Shown here in pieces: positions 8,968 to 17,436 of a stretch of 64,000 nt of DNA (position 1 is the stretch's first letter; each line of letters starts with the position of its first letter). Where the stretch lies: contig CBDHEY010000002.1 of assembly GCA_965262305.1 (NCBI GenBank), forward strand, positions 992,001-1,056,000. Direction: 5' to 3'. The notes under the pieces were generated by a model that did not search any database, was not told the origin of the DNA, and saw only the letters and a list, made by a program, of their open reading frames with translations. Origin of the DNA: CBDHEY01 sp965262305. GTDB lineage: Bacteria > Pseudomonadota > Gammaproteobacteria > Pseudomonadales > Cellvibrionaceae. Position numbers and translations under genes: made by a program.

Positions 8968-10077
8968 ATGAAGATAGGTATTTTGACCGGCGGTGGAGAT
9001 TGCCCTGGATTAAATGCAGCGATTCGAGCGGTATCGAAAAGTTTAATTCATGACTATAAGGCTGAATTGATTGCGATTGAAGATGGGTTTTTAGGTCTAA
9101 TTGAACGTCGATGTCATCAATTAGATTGGCGAACTGTAAGCGGAATTTTAAATTCAGGAGGTACGCTGCTTGGTACATCCAATCGCGCGTCTCCCTATTC
9201 ATACAACGGAAAAGATGTTTCAGGACAAGTTGTCGAATACTACAACGAATTGGGCTTAGATTGTATTGTTGCTATGGGCGGAGATGGAACTATGTCTTTG
9301 TCCTATGAGCTTTCTAAGTTGGGTATAAATTTTGTTGGTGTACCAAAAACAATTGATAATGATTTAGCAGGAACAGATCGAACATTTGGTTTTGACACTG
9401 CAGTATCTATTGCAACCGAAGCAATAGATAGGTTGCAGACAACCGCAGAATCACATAAACGCGTAATGATAGTTGAGACAATGGGAAGATATGCCGGTTG
9501 GATTGCGCTGCATGCCGGAATGGCTGGTGGAGCTGATATCATTTTAATTCCCGAATATCCGTATCATTTAGAAGAGATTCAAAAAGTCATCCTCGAAAGA
9601 GAAAAGAAACAGGGATTTACAATCATCGTTATTGCAGAAGGAGCACGTCCACAACAAGGCAATATAAGTGTAAATCGAGAAATGGATCCAAATAGTCCCG
9701 ACCCCATTCGATTAGGAGGTGCGGGTGCATTTTTAGAAAATTCACTCGCTTCAAAAGTGAACACAGAGATTCGTACAACTGTCATTGGGCATGTGCAAAG
9801 AGGCGGGCACCCTTCGGCGCTTGATCGAATAGTTGCAACAAATGTGGGTAGTTATGCTGCCTCTTTGGTTGGTCGTGGCCAGTATGGACGAATGGTTATC
9901 GTTCATAACAATCATATGTCAAGTATTCCGCTAGCGACCGTTGCTCATAGTGCAAGGGGTGTTCCAAGAAATGATATGACATTGATTAGCGCTCTTTCAA
10001 TTGGTGTCAGTCTTGGTGATCCAAACTTAAAAATTCCCTTGTTAGGTATCCATGATGAACAGATGCTAATGGGATAG
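8968..10077 (+). CDS. pfkA: 6-phosphofructokinase (cosubstrate uncertain)
   Basis: This enzyme phosphorylates fructose 6-phosphate to fructose 1,6-bisphosphate. The 369-residue protein has GILTGGGDCPGLNAAIR at the N-terminus, MGGDGT near residue 103, PKTIDNDLAGTDRTFGFDTA near 126, VETMGRYAGWIA and GHVQRGGHPSALDR. The residue after GGD is Gly, as in ATP-dependent enzymes. The TIDND block is preceded by Lys, as in pyrophosphate enzymes. This G/K combination is known from long actinobacterial-type PFKs that use ATP, so ATP use is the better guess. It lies 84 bases after the aldolase gene and 46 before pckA. Confidence 0.9.
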   Translation: MKIGILTGGGDCPGLNAAIRAVSKSLIHDYKAELIAIEDGFLGLIERRCHQLDWRTVSGILNSGGTLLGTSNRASPYSYNGKDVSGQVVEYYNELGLDCIVAMGGDGTMSLSYELSKLGINFVGVPKTIDNDLAGTDRTFGFDTAVSIATEAIDRLQTTAESHKRVMIVETMGRYAGWIALHAGMAGGADIILIPEYPYHLEEIQKVILEREKKQGFTIIVIAEGARPQQGNISVNREMDPNSPDPIRLGGAGAFLENSLASKVNTEIRTTVIGHVQRGGHPSALDRIVATNVGSYAASLVGRGQYGRMVIVHNNHMSSIPLATVAHSARGVPRNDMTLISALSIGVSLGDPNLKIPLLGIHDEQMLMG

Positions 10078-10123
10078 TTTTCACGTTAACTTTTTTATCA
10101 ACCTTAAATTTGAGGGATTGAGT

Positions 10124-11737
10124 ATGAAAATTAATATAGATTTATCGAAGTACGGAATTAACGATGTGAAGGAAATCGTTTATAACCCGAGTTATGAACA
10201 GCTATTTTCTGAGGAAACCAACCCAGAGCTGGAAGGTTATGAAAAGGGCGTTGTCACGGAATTGGGTGCCGTGAATGTTAGCACGGGTATATTTACTGGA
10301 AGATCACCGAAAGATAAATACATTGTTTATGATGATGTCAGTAAAGAAAATCTGTGGTGGACATCCGAGAAAGCAAAAAATGACAACAAGCCAGTCTCTC
10401 CTGAAATTTGGTCTGAGCTAAAGCATTTAGTTGCGGAGCAATTATCGAATAAACGTTTATTTGTGGTAGACACATTTTGTGGTGCCAATGAAAAAGTGAG
10501 AATGAAAGTTCGTTTTATCATGGAGGTAGCATGGCAAGCTCACTTTGTAAAAAACATGTTTATTAGACCAACAGAACAAGAGCTAGAGTATTATGGGGAG
10601 CCAGACTTTGTTGTTCTAAATGGGTCTAAAACGTCGAATCCTCGCTGGCAAGAGCATGGCTTGAACTCGGAGGTTTTTACTATTTTTAACATGACCGAAA
10701 AAATGCAGATCATTGGTGGGACATGGTATGGCGGTGAAATGAAAAAGGGCATGTTTGCGATGATGAATTATTATCTCCCTCTAGATCATATGGCTTCAAT
10801 GCATTGCAGTGCAAATGTTGGCGAGTCTGGGGATGTCGCAATTTTCTTTGGGTTATCTGGAACGGGGAAAACAACTTTATCAACAGATCCGAAGCGTAAG
10901 CTCATTGGAGATGATGAACATGGTTGGGACAAAGATGGAATATTTAATTTCGAGGGCGGTTGTTATGCTAAAACAATTGATTTAGATAAAGAAAGTGAAC
11001 CAGATATTTATAATGCGATACGTCGAGATGCGTTACTTGAAAACGTGACTGTTGATGTTAATGGAAAAATTGATTTTTGCGATCATTCGATTACGGAAAA
11101 TACGCGCGTTTCATATCCAATTTATCATATCGAAAATATAGTGACACCGATTTCTCGAGCTGGGCACGCGCAAAAAGTTATTTTTCTTACTGCGGATGCT
11201 TTTGGCGTTTTACCTCCAGTGGCAAAACTTACACATGATCAGACGAAGTATCATTTTCTTTCTGGTTTTACAGCTAAGTTAGCAGGAACTGAGCGTGGTG
11301 TAACCGAACCTGTACCGACTTTTTCTGCGTGTTTTGGTAAAGCCTTTTTAACATTGCATCCGGTGAAATATGCTGAAGAGCTTGTTGAAAAAATGGATGC
11401 AGTGGGCGCAAAAGCTTATTTAGTGAATACTGGCTGGAATGGTTCTGGAAAACGCATTTCCATCAAGGATACACGAAAAATTATTGATGCTATTCTTGAT
11501 GGTGAAATTGAAAATGCTGAGACAAAGCAATTACCTATCTATAATTTAGAAATCCCTTTAGCTTTACCTGGTGTGGATTCAAATATATTGGATCCACGAG
11601 ACACCTACGAGGATGAAGCAATATGGATGGACAAAGCTGCTAGCTTAGCAATTAAATTTATCAGAAACTTTGAGCAGTATACCGACATTGAAGGCGGAGC
11701 ATCACTTGTCGAGGCGGGCCCAAGAGTTCTGGTCTAA
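10124..11737 (+). CDS. pckA: Phosphoenolpyruvate carboxykinase (ATP)
   Basis: PckA converts oxaloacetate and ATP to phosphoenolpyruvate and CO2, the entry step of gluconeogenesis. The 537-residue product has the normal length. Motifs are GIFTGRSPKDKYIV, GGTWYGGEMKKGMF, the kinase-1 P-loop FGLSGTGKTTLS, the metal site LIGDDEHGW, and NTGWNGSGKRI near the C-terminus. The ATG at 10124 has a GAGGG six bases upstream; a TTG two codons earlier overlaps that ribosome binding site and is unlikely. A strong terminator follows, so it closes the aldolase-PFK-pckA group. Confidence 0.97.
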   Translation: MKINIDLSKYGINDVKEIVYNPSYEQLFSEETNPELEGYEKGVVTELGAVNVSTGIFTGRSPKDKYIVYDDVSKENLWWTSEKAKNDNKPVSPEIWSELKHLVAEQLSNKRLFVVDTFCGANEKVRMKVRFIMEVAWQAHFVKNMFIRPTEQELEYYGEPDFVVLNGSKTSNPRWQEHGLNSEVFTIFNMTEKMQIIGGTWYGGEMKKGMFAMMNYYLPLDHMASMHCSANVGESGDVAIFFGLSGTGKTTLSTDPKRKLIGDDEHGWDKDGIFNFEGGCYAKTIDLDKESEPDIYNAIRRDALLENVTVDVNGKIDFCDHSITENTRVSYPIYHIENIVTPISRAGHAQKVIFLTADAFGVLPPVAKLTHDQTKYHFLSGFTAKLAGTERGVTEPVPTFSACFGKAFLTLHPVKYAEELVEKMDAVGAKAYLVNTGWNGSGKRISIKDTRKIIDAILDGEIENAETKQLPIYNLEIPLALPGVDSNILDPRDTYEDEAIWMDKAASLAIKFIRNFEQYTDIEGGASLVEAGPRVLV

Positions 11738-11772
11738 AAGGAGCTAAAAAATAGAAAGCAAAATAAAAAAGA

Positions 11773-11807
11773 AAAGGTTAGTTTACATTTAAACTGACCT
11801 TTTTTTG
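11773..11807 (+). terminator. Rho-independent terminator of pckA
   Basis: AAGGTTAGTTTA and TAAACTGACCTT pair over 12 bp with one wobble around CATT, followed by seven T residues. Its position 36 bases after the pckA stop and its shape make it clear. Confidence 0.9.
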
Positions 11808-11822
11808 TTAATCACTGTTATC

Positions 11823-12104
11823 TTACTTATTTTTTTCGTTTTCCAGCCCTTCTTGAATAACTTTAGCGTAAAGAGTCATTAATTCGGCTTCAAATTCTAT
11901 ATACTCTTGATGTCGATGAAAAATTTCTCGGTTCTTACGGTTTCTCTCATAAGTATCCAGTAAAAAATCGATGTCATAATTGTTAAGTTTTTTACCTTCA
12001 TCGAGTTTCTTTTTAATCGTCAATACTTTGGGTAGGGTGGTCTTTGCGATTTTGCTAAGAAGCACTTCAATAGTACCTTCGTCTTCTGGGTGTTCAGACA
12101 TCAT
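11823..12104 (-). CDS. Small charged helical protein, unknown function
   Basis: This 93-residue, strongly charged, predicted all-helical protein has no signal peptide or membrane segment. The middle (about 25-60) has LTIKKKLDEGKKLNNYDIDFLL, and the end is rich in Glu and Lys. GAGGT lies nine bases before the first of two consecutive ATGs, so the first is the likely start. It lies 19 bases downstream of the transporter gene on the same strand and is probably co-transcribed with it. I do not recognise a family and offer no function. Confidence 0.6.
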   Translation of the reverse strand: MMSEHPEDEGTIEVLLSKIAKTTLPKVLTIKKKLDEGKKLNNYDIDFLLDTYERNRKNREIFHRHQEYIEFEAELMTLYAKVIQEGLENEKNK

Positions 12105-12123
12105 CGTTTTTTACCTCGAAAAA

Positions 12124-13524
12124 TTACCAGCTAAATAAAAATTTATTCAAAATACTTATATACTTTGGGATGACCATGATGGTTAGCATATACACTGATA
12201 GTGTCACAATAGAACCCGTTAATATCATATCTTTCAATTTTATTTCCCTGGACCCAAAGGCAATTGCATTTGGTGGTGTGGTTACTGGAAGAATCATTGT
12301 TGTAGAACACACTAAGGCTATCATTGTGATCAAGTAGATTAGGGAAAGTGCATTTAAATCAAGAGATAAGGCAATAGGTATAATTAGTGCTGCGGTTGCG
12401 GTATTGCTCATGATGGTTGACATAACAATAGCGATCAATGTGAAGATTATAATAAACAACCAAGTTGTAGCTTCAGAAGGCATATTGGAGATGATAACTT
12501 CATTAAGGTCGCTAGAATTAATTGCTATTCCTAGGGCAAGGCCGCCACAGATAAGATAAATTATGTCCCAGGGTAGAGATGTAAAGTCTGATTGATCAAG
12601 TAGTTTCAAAGAAAAGCATAAAATAATAGGCAGTAGCGCAATTGTTCCCGTTTTCACCCCAATAAAATCTGCGCTAAGCCATCCTATACTGGTGATTATG
12701 AAAATCGACAATACCAAATATTGCTTTTTACCAAAGTTATCTTTGTCGTGTTCGATATTTAACTGCGTATCATTTGGCGGGTAGATTTTTAGAAGCAGCA
12801 CCCAAAGTAACAATAAAGAGATAGATGCAAGCGGCAATGCGATAATCATCCACTGAAGAAAACTAATTTGAATACCGTGTTGTGCTAGATAAGTGATTGC
12901 AATAGCATTAGGAGGAGTGCCGATTGGCGTGCCTAACCCCCCAATGTTACATGCGAAAGGAATACTTAAAATAAGCGCTTTTCTGAAGCTTCTTTCATGT
13001 GGAATGTCTTTTACAATGGGAAGGATTATGGATAGCATCATAGCTGCAGTAGCAGTGTTGCTCATCCACATGGACAATAATGAGCAACTCAATATCACGC
13101 CTAATAAGGTTTTAGCGGGATTTCCTTTGGTTTGTTTTAATATTTTATGCGCGAAGTATTTGTCTAATCCGTATTTTTGCATCAATTTTGAGAGAACAAA
13201 GCCTCCGATAAATAGCAAAATAATGTTTGAAAAAAAAGCCGTGTAAAATATAGAGTCGTCAAAATTGTTTTCCTCCAATACTAGTTTTGGGGAAAGCCAA
13301 AGTAGTTCTAAGGCGAGTATGAGAAAGCTTACTATATACATTGGAATCCATTCGGTGACCCAAAAGGTAGCTGCAATCAGGACAATGAGTATCGTCACTG
13401 TTTGTGCGTCACTAAGATAGTTGTTGGGAATTCCAAATATTTCAGCAATAAATACAATTGGTATCAGTAAAATAAGCGCAAAAACCGGCTTCGAGAATAT
13501 ATTAGTGTAGTATTTTGAATGCAT
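12124..13524 (-). CDS. DASS-family sodium/dicarboxylate (or sulfate) symporter
   Basis: This is an inner-membrane secondary transporter of the divalent anion:Na+ symporter family (SLC13/CitT-like), 466 residues with about 11-12 membrane segments. The two internal repeats each carry the sodium/carboxylate-binding signature: MSNTATAA with GTPIGTPPNAIA in the first half (about 155-215), and MSNTATAA with VTTPPNAIAFGS in the second (about 370-425). Family members import succinate, malate, fumarate, citrate or sulfate; the exact substrate is not readable. A C4-dicarboxylate role would fit the neighbouring PEP carboxykinase and the Fnr-type regulator divergently upstream. Confidence 0.88.
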   Translation of the reverse strand: MHSKYYTNIFSKPVFALILLIPIVFIAEIFGIPNNYLSDAQTVTILIVLIAATFWVTEWIPMYIVSFLILALELLWLSPKLVLEENNFDDSIFYTAFFSNIILLFIGGFVLSKLMQKYGLDKYFAHKILKQTKGNPAKTLLGVILSCSLLSMWMSNTATAAMMLSIILPIVKDIPHERSFRKALILSIPFACNIGGLGTPIGTPPNAIAITYLAQHGIQISFLQWMIIALPLASISLLLLWVLLLKIYPPNDTQLNIEHDKDNFGKKQYLVLSIFIITSIGWLSADFIGVKTGTIALLPIILCFSLKLLDQSDFTSLPWDIIYLICGGLALGIAINSSDLNEVIISNMPSEATTWLFIIIFTLIAIVMSTIMSNTATAALIIPIALSLDLNALSLIYLITMIALVCSTTMILPVTTPPNAIAFGSREIKLKDMILTGSIVTLSVYMLTIMVIPKYISILNKFLFSW

Positions 13525-13636
13525 GGCAAGACATTACACCTATGGATAAAACAGTATTTTAGATTTATTTATTTTTTCTTTTATGAGCTAAATCAAATTT
13601 AAGGTTTATTTTTTAAATACTGGTTATTTAATGTTT

Positions 13637-13652
13637 TTGATGACAACATCAT
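13637..13652. promoter_or_regulatory. Candidate CRP/FNR-family operator
   Basis: TTGAT GACAAC ATCAT lies in the 346-base divergent region between the DASS transporter and the fnr-like gene. Its half sites match the FNR half site TTGAT, but the spacer is six bases (CRP-like) rather than the four of a canonical FNR box. The inner core TGATG-ACAA-CATCA is a perfect inverted repeat. Which regulator binds is inference. Confidence 0.35.
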
Positions 13653-13772
13653 AAAAGGCTTATGTTTTACGCCCGAGTTTTATCTGCAGATAAGAGTTGT
13701 TGGCTAAGATCATGCTTGAAAATTTTTATTATGCGGCCATTAAGAAATTATCTTATACAGGTTAGTGACGTA

Positions 13773-13788
13773 ATATTTCTTGAAATAT
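13773..13788. promoter_or_regulatory. 16-base palindrome upstream of the fnr-like gene
   Basis: ATATTTC-TT-GAAATAT is a perfect inverted repeat 82 bases before the start codon, in a position suited to an operator. It does not match the FNR or LexA consensus. The rest of this intergenic region shows nothing else I can assign. Confidence 0.3.
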
Positions 13789-13870
13789 CACATCAGTACC
13801 CATAAGGAAAAAGTAAGAATAGCTGTGTATATTTGGAAATAGCTAAAATTTAAATTAACCGAGAAAAAAA

Positions 13871-14596
13871 ATGGCTTTTGAATCTCATGTTCAGTGTAAA
13901 AATTGTTCAGTAAGTAAATTCTGTTTACCTCACACTCTCTCTGAAGATGAAGTTGAAAAGCTAGATGGTTTGGCACAACGTCGGCAGCCAATGCAGCCAG
14001 ATACCACGCTTTACCAAATTGGCGATTCATTTGCTGGTCTCTACGCCGTAAGGTCTGGTTGCTTTAAATCTGTTGCTATCTCTGAAAATGGCGCGAGCCA
14101 AATTACTGGATTTGCTTTTCCTGGAGAGATTTTAGGCTTTGACGCATATCATGGTAAGGAGCACCGTTCTTATGCTGAAGCTCTGGAAACAAGCACGGTT
14201 TGTCACTTACCAGTGGATCAATTAGAACTCTTGTGTGAAAGCATACCGGCGCTACAAAAACAGATTAATAATTTGTTTTCTGGTGAAATTCAACACTTCA
14301 ATGACATGCTTTTGCTTATTGGTAAAGGGTCTGCGGAAGAGAGGCTATCTGCATTTCTATTAAATGTATCTAATCGACTCTCTCAGAGGGGGTATTCTGC
14401 GACCCAGTTCCGGCTATCAATGAGTCGCACCGACATCGCAAATTACCTAGGTCTAAGCATCGAAACAGTAAGCCGTTTGATGGGTAAATTACAAAAGAAC
14501 AATTTAATCTCTGTCGCCCATCGGAATATCGAAATTCTTGATATTCAATCACTTAGTGAAACCGCCGGAGCGCCTTGTCGTTTCAACGAAGCTTAA
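13871..14596 (+). CDS. fnr: Fnr/Anr-type oxygen-sensing transcription regulator
   Basis: This is a Crp/Fnr-family activator of anaerobic genes, 241 residues. The four cysteines that bind the oxygen-labile [4Fe-4S] cluster are all present: C9, C12 and C18 with the Fnr spacing C-x2-C-x5-C, and C111 in TVCHLP. A cyclic-nucleotide-like beta-roll (about 38-125), a long dimer helix and a C-terminal winged helix follow. The recognition helix LSIETVSRLMGKLQ carries the E-xx-SR triad that reads TTGAT half sites. It is divergent from the dicarboxylate transporter, a typical Fnr target class. In pseudomonads the orthologue is called anr. Confidence 0.93.
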   Translation: MAFESHVQCKNCSVSKFCLPHTLSEDEVEKLDGLAQRRQPMQPDTTLYQIGDSFAGLYAVRSGCFKSVAISENGASQITGFAFPGEILGFDAYHGKEHRSYAEALETSTVCHLPVDQLELLCESIPALQKQINNLFSGEIQHFNDMLLLIGKGSAEERLSAFLLNVSNRLSQRGYSATQFRLSMSRTDIANYLGLSIETVSRLMGKLQKNNLISVAHRNIEILDIQSLSETAGAPCRFNEA

Positions 14597-14711
14597 TTAG
14601 ATATCCCCATCAGTCCTATTATCCGTGATGCTCTATGTTATTATGCGTCATTAAGATTTATGTACTTGGGGTAGTGCTAAAGTGAACCGTTTGCAGCTAG
14701 AGGGAGTGGGG

Positions 14712-15362
14712 ATGACCTCTAAGCGGACTAGGGATAGGCTTGTTCAAAGGTTGATCGATCAGGGAGTCTCTGATCAATCGGTGTTAGACGTTATGGCTAG
14801 TACGCCTCGCCACCTATTCTTGGATGAAGCGCTTTCACATCGAGCCTATGAAGACACGGCCTTGCCAATCGGCTTTGGTCAAACCCTTTCCCAACCTTAT
14901 ATTGTCGCAAGAATGACTGAAATTCTGCTTGGAGCGGGAGGAAATCTAGAGCGAGTGCTCGAGATTGGCACCGGTTCTGGTTATCAGACAGTGATACTTG
15001 CTCAACTAGTCGGCCATGTTTTAAGCGTTGAACGAATTAAACCTCTCCAAGATAAAGCTAGAGAGAGACTTCGACTTTTAGGGCTGCGAAATGTATCCCT
15101 GCGCCATGCGGATGGAAGCGCCGGTTGGCCTAGTCATAATGAACTGTTTAATGGAATCATATCAACGGCCGCACCCAGAGAAATTCCGCAAGATTTAATG
15201 AATCAACTGGCTCCAGATGGTGTTTTGGTTATTCCCGTTGGTGTAGAAGAGCAATCTTTAACACTTGTGGTACGAAACGGCGAGTCTGAGGATTTTAAAA
15301 TTGAAACATTAGAACCAGTTAAGTTTGTGCCCCTCTTGTCTGGAACGGATAATAAATATTAG
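14712..15362 (+). CDS. pcm: Protein-L-isoaspartate O-methyltransferase
   Basis: Pcm methylates L-isoaspartyl residues in aged proteins using SAM, starting their repair. Motif I, VLEIGTGSGYQTVILAQL, is near residues 80-97. TPRHLFLDEALSHRAYEDTA, PIGFGQTLSQPYIVA and the C-terminal FVPLLSG are characteristic. I prefer ATG 14712 because AGGGAG lies just upstream and the product begins MTSKRTRDRL like pseudomonad Pcm. A GTG at 14682 would add ten residues. The usual upstream partner surE is absent. The stop overlaps the next gene by one base. Confidence 0.93.
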   Translation: MTSKRTRDRLVQRLIDQGVSDQSVLDVMASTPRHLFLDEALSHRAYEDTALPIGFGQTLSQPYIVARMTEILLGAGGNLERVLEIGTGSGYQTVILAQLVGHVLSVERIKPLQDKARERLRLLGLRNVSLRHADGSAGWPSHNELFNGIISTAAPREIPQDLMNQLAPDGVLVIPVGVEEQSLTLVVRNGESEDFKIETLEPVKFVPLLSGTDNKY

Positions 15363-16330
15363 TGAGAAATACAATTAAAATGAGAAAATTAAAAGATTAC
15401 GCCTTGATATTGGTTAAAGGAATGGCAATGGGGGCAGCTGACGTTGTTCCCGGTGTATCAGGTGGAACAATTGCTTTAATTACTGGCATTTATCATGAGT
15501 TGTTAGATTCATTGAAACGTCTCGGGCCAGAAACACTATTAATATTGTTTAAAGAAGGTATTCCAGCCTGTTGGAAGCATATCAATGGCAATTTTCTTTT
15601 AGCCGTATTTTTAGGAATCATAATAAGTATTAAGACTTTCGCTGCTTTAATAGCTCAGTGCTTAGAGCACTATCCTCTATTAGTTTGGGGGTTCTTTTCT
15701 GGACTAATTATCGCTTCGGTAGTGTTACTGGGTAAACAACAATCCAACTGGACAATTAGGCACTGGGGCCTATGTCTAGTGGGTGTTGTTTTTGTGTATT
15801 TTGTTTCAATCGCTCGTCCGACTCAGTTACCGGATTCCGGTTGGGTACTATTCTTAGGTGGGTTTGTCGCTATTTGCGCAATGATCCTGCCTGGAATTTC
15901 AGGAAGTTTTATTCTGCTGCTTGTGGGCTTATATCAAATTATTTTGCGCGCAGTAAATGAACTTGACATTACTGCCATCGCATTTTTTCTGCTCGGTTGT
16001 ATTTCTGGTTTACTCGTTTTTTCTAGGTTTTTATCTTGGTTATTAGACCGTGCATATGCAGCAACCCTTGCTGTACTGATAGGGTTTTTGGTTGGGTCTT
16101 TGAATGTGACTTGGCCTTGGAAGCATGTTTTGGAAACCTTTGAGAATCGTCATGGCGAACTTATCCCTTTGGTACAGAAAAACGTACTTCCTCAAACGTA
16201 TGAGTCAATAACTTCATACGATAGTCAATTTTTTCTAGTTATTCTGTCGGCGTTTTTTGGGTTTTTTATGGTACTTTTGATTGAGTTTTTTGGTTCAAAA
16301 ATAGGTCGTAAAAATTCAAAAAACGATTAG
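15362..16330 (+). CDS. DUF368 polytopic membrane protein, candidate undecaprenyl-phosphate carrier
   Basis: This 322-residue inner-membrane protein has about nine hydrophobic segments. The family signature MGAADVVPGVSGGTIALITG is near residues 19-38 and is echoed by the second, inverted half at about 180 (MILPGISGSFILLLVG), as expected of a carrier with two related halves. DUF368 members have been reported to recycle undecaprenyl phosphate across the membrane for cell-wall polymer synthesis; applying that here is inference from family. The GTG start overlaps the pcm stop by one base. An ATG six codons later is an alternative. Confidence 0.85.
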   Translation: MRNTIKMRKLKDYALILVKGMAMGAADVVPGVSGGTIALITGIYHELLDSLKRLGPETLLILFKEGIPACWKHINGNFLLAVFLGIIISIKTFAALIAQCLEHYPLLVWGFFSGLIIASVVLLGKQQSNWTIRHWGLCLVGVVFVYFVSIARPTQLPDSGWVLFLGGFVAICAMILPGISGSFILLLVGLYQIILRAVNELDITAIAFFLLGCISGLLVFSRFLSWLLDRAYAATLAVLIGFLVGSLNVTWPWKHVLETFENRHGELIPLVQKNVLPQTYESITSYDSQFFLVILSAFFGFFMVLLIEFFGSKIGRKNSKND

Positions 16331-16506
16331 TTTTTTCGCTATATAGTATGAGTTCAAGTCGGAAAATTTAAAAAATCGATAAAATTTTATAAAGATAGAA
16401 TAGACTTTATTTTAATATATTTTGTTTTTATATGACATTTAGGAATATATGGTGTCGGATAATTATACAAAACATATGCAGCTTATATCGTCGAGCGTAT
16501 TAATTA

Positions 16507-17274
16507 ATGTCTAAATTGTTTTTGAGTGTGATCAATATATTGATCATTATGAATTTCATAGCCTGCTCTAGTGGTCCTAAATATGTTCCCGTTAAAGAAT
16601 CAACTGCTTTTTCGTCGAAATTACCCCAAGAACATGTGGTGAGCAAAGGCGAAACGCTTTACTCCATTGCATGGCGCTACGGGCTTGACTTCAGAGAATT
16701 GGCAAAAAGGAATCGAATCGATAAATCTTATAGGATCTTCCCCGGCCAGAAGCTTTTATTAACCGGTCGTAAAAATACTTCTCCCGTTTCTATTTCGAAA
16801 AATAATAACCAGATTAAACCTAAAAATGCTGAGTCTGTTGAGCGATCAATAAAAAAAACGAAAAAGGTGGAAAAAAAATCACAAAACGCGGTTGATAGAG
16901 GTCCCGTTTCGTGGCAATGGCCAGTAAGTAGAAAATCATCTAATACTTTTTCGTCAAATAAAGGTCTGAACAAAGGTATTGATATTCATGGGAATTTGGG
17001 AGACTCTGTTGCTGCAGCTGCTTCGGGGAGAGTTGTTTATTCCGGTGAAGGGTTAAGAGGGTATGGCAAACTTATCATACTTAAGCATAGTGATAAGTAT
17101 TTAAGCGCTTATGCTCACAATGACCGTTTATTGGTGAAGGAGCGTCAGGAAGTTAAAAAGGGGCAAAAAATAGCTGCAATGGGTTCTAGTGGAACGGATA
17201 GCGTTAAGCTCTATTTTGAAATTCGTTATGACGGAAAGCCAGTTAACCCGCTAAAATTTTTACCTAAAAATTGA
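16507..17274 (+). CDS. nlpD: NlpD-type lipoprotein, LysM + degenerate M23 domain
   Basis: NlpD is an outer-membrane lipoprotein that activates septal amidases during daughter-cell separation. The signal peptide ends in a lipobox, NFIAC-SSG. A LysM domain (about residues 43-87, VVSKGETLYSIAWRYG) is followed by a Lys-rich linker. A C-terminal M23/LytM domain (about 150-252) comes last. The metal site is degenerate: the first His is replaced in NKGIDIHG and the last is Tyr in LYFEIR, so it should not be a peptidase, as for E. coli NlpD and EnvC. It precedes rpoS as usual. The ribosome binding site is weak. Confidence 0.93.
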   Translation: MSKLFLSVINILIIMNFIACSSGPKYVPVKESTAFSSKLPQEHVVSKGETLYSIAWRYGLDFRELAKRNRIDKSYRIFPGQKLLLTGRKNTSPVSISKNNNQIKPKNAESVERSIKKTKKVEKKSQNAVDRGPVSWQWPVSRKSSNTFSSNKGLNKGIDIHGNLGDSVAAAASGRVVYSGEGLRGYGKLIILKHSDKYLSAYAHNDRLLVKERQEVKKGQKIAAMGSSGTDSVKLYFEIRYDGKPVNPLKFLPKN

Positions 17275-17436
17275 ATAGGTGAAAAAAAGTACTAAAGATT
17301 TTTAATTTAAGCCGAAAACTAATTAGCAAGTTATGTATTTTTGGCTGATTTTTGAAAGACTCTAAAAACCTGGGTCATTCGTTGAAAATCTTAAACCTTA
17401 CTCCAAAACTCAAAAACCTAAATTAAGGAGTTAGTA

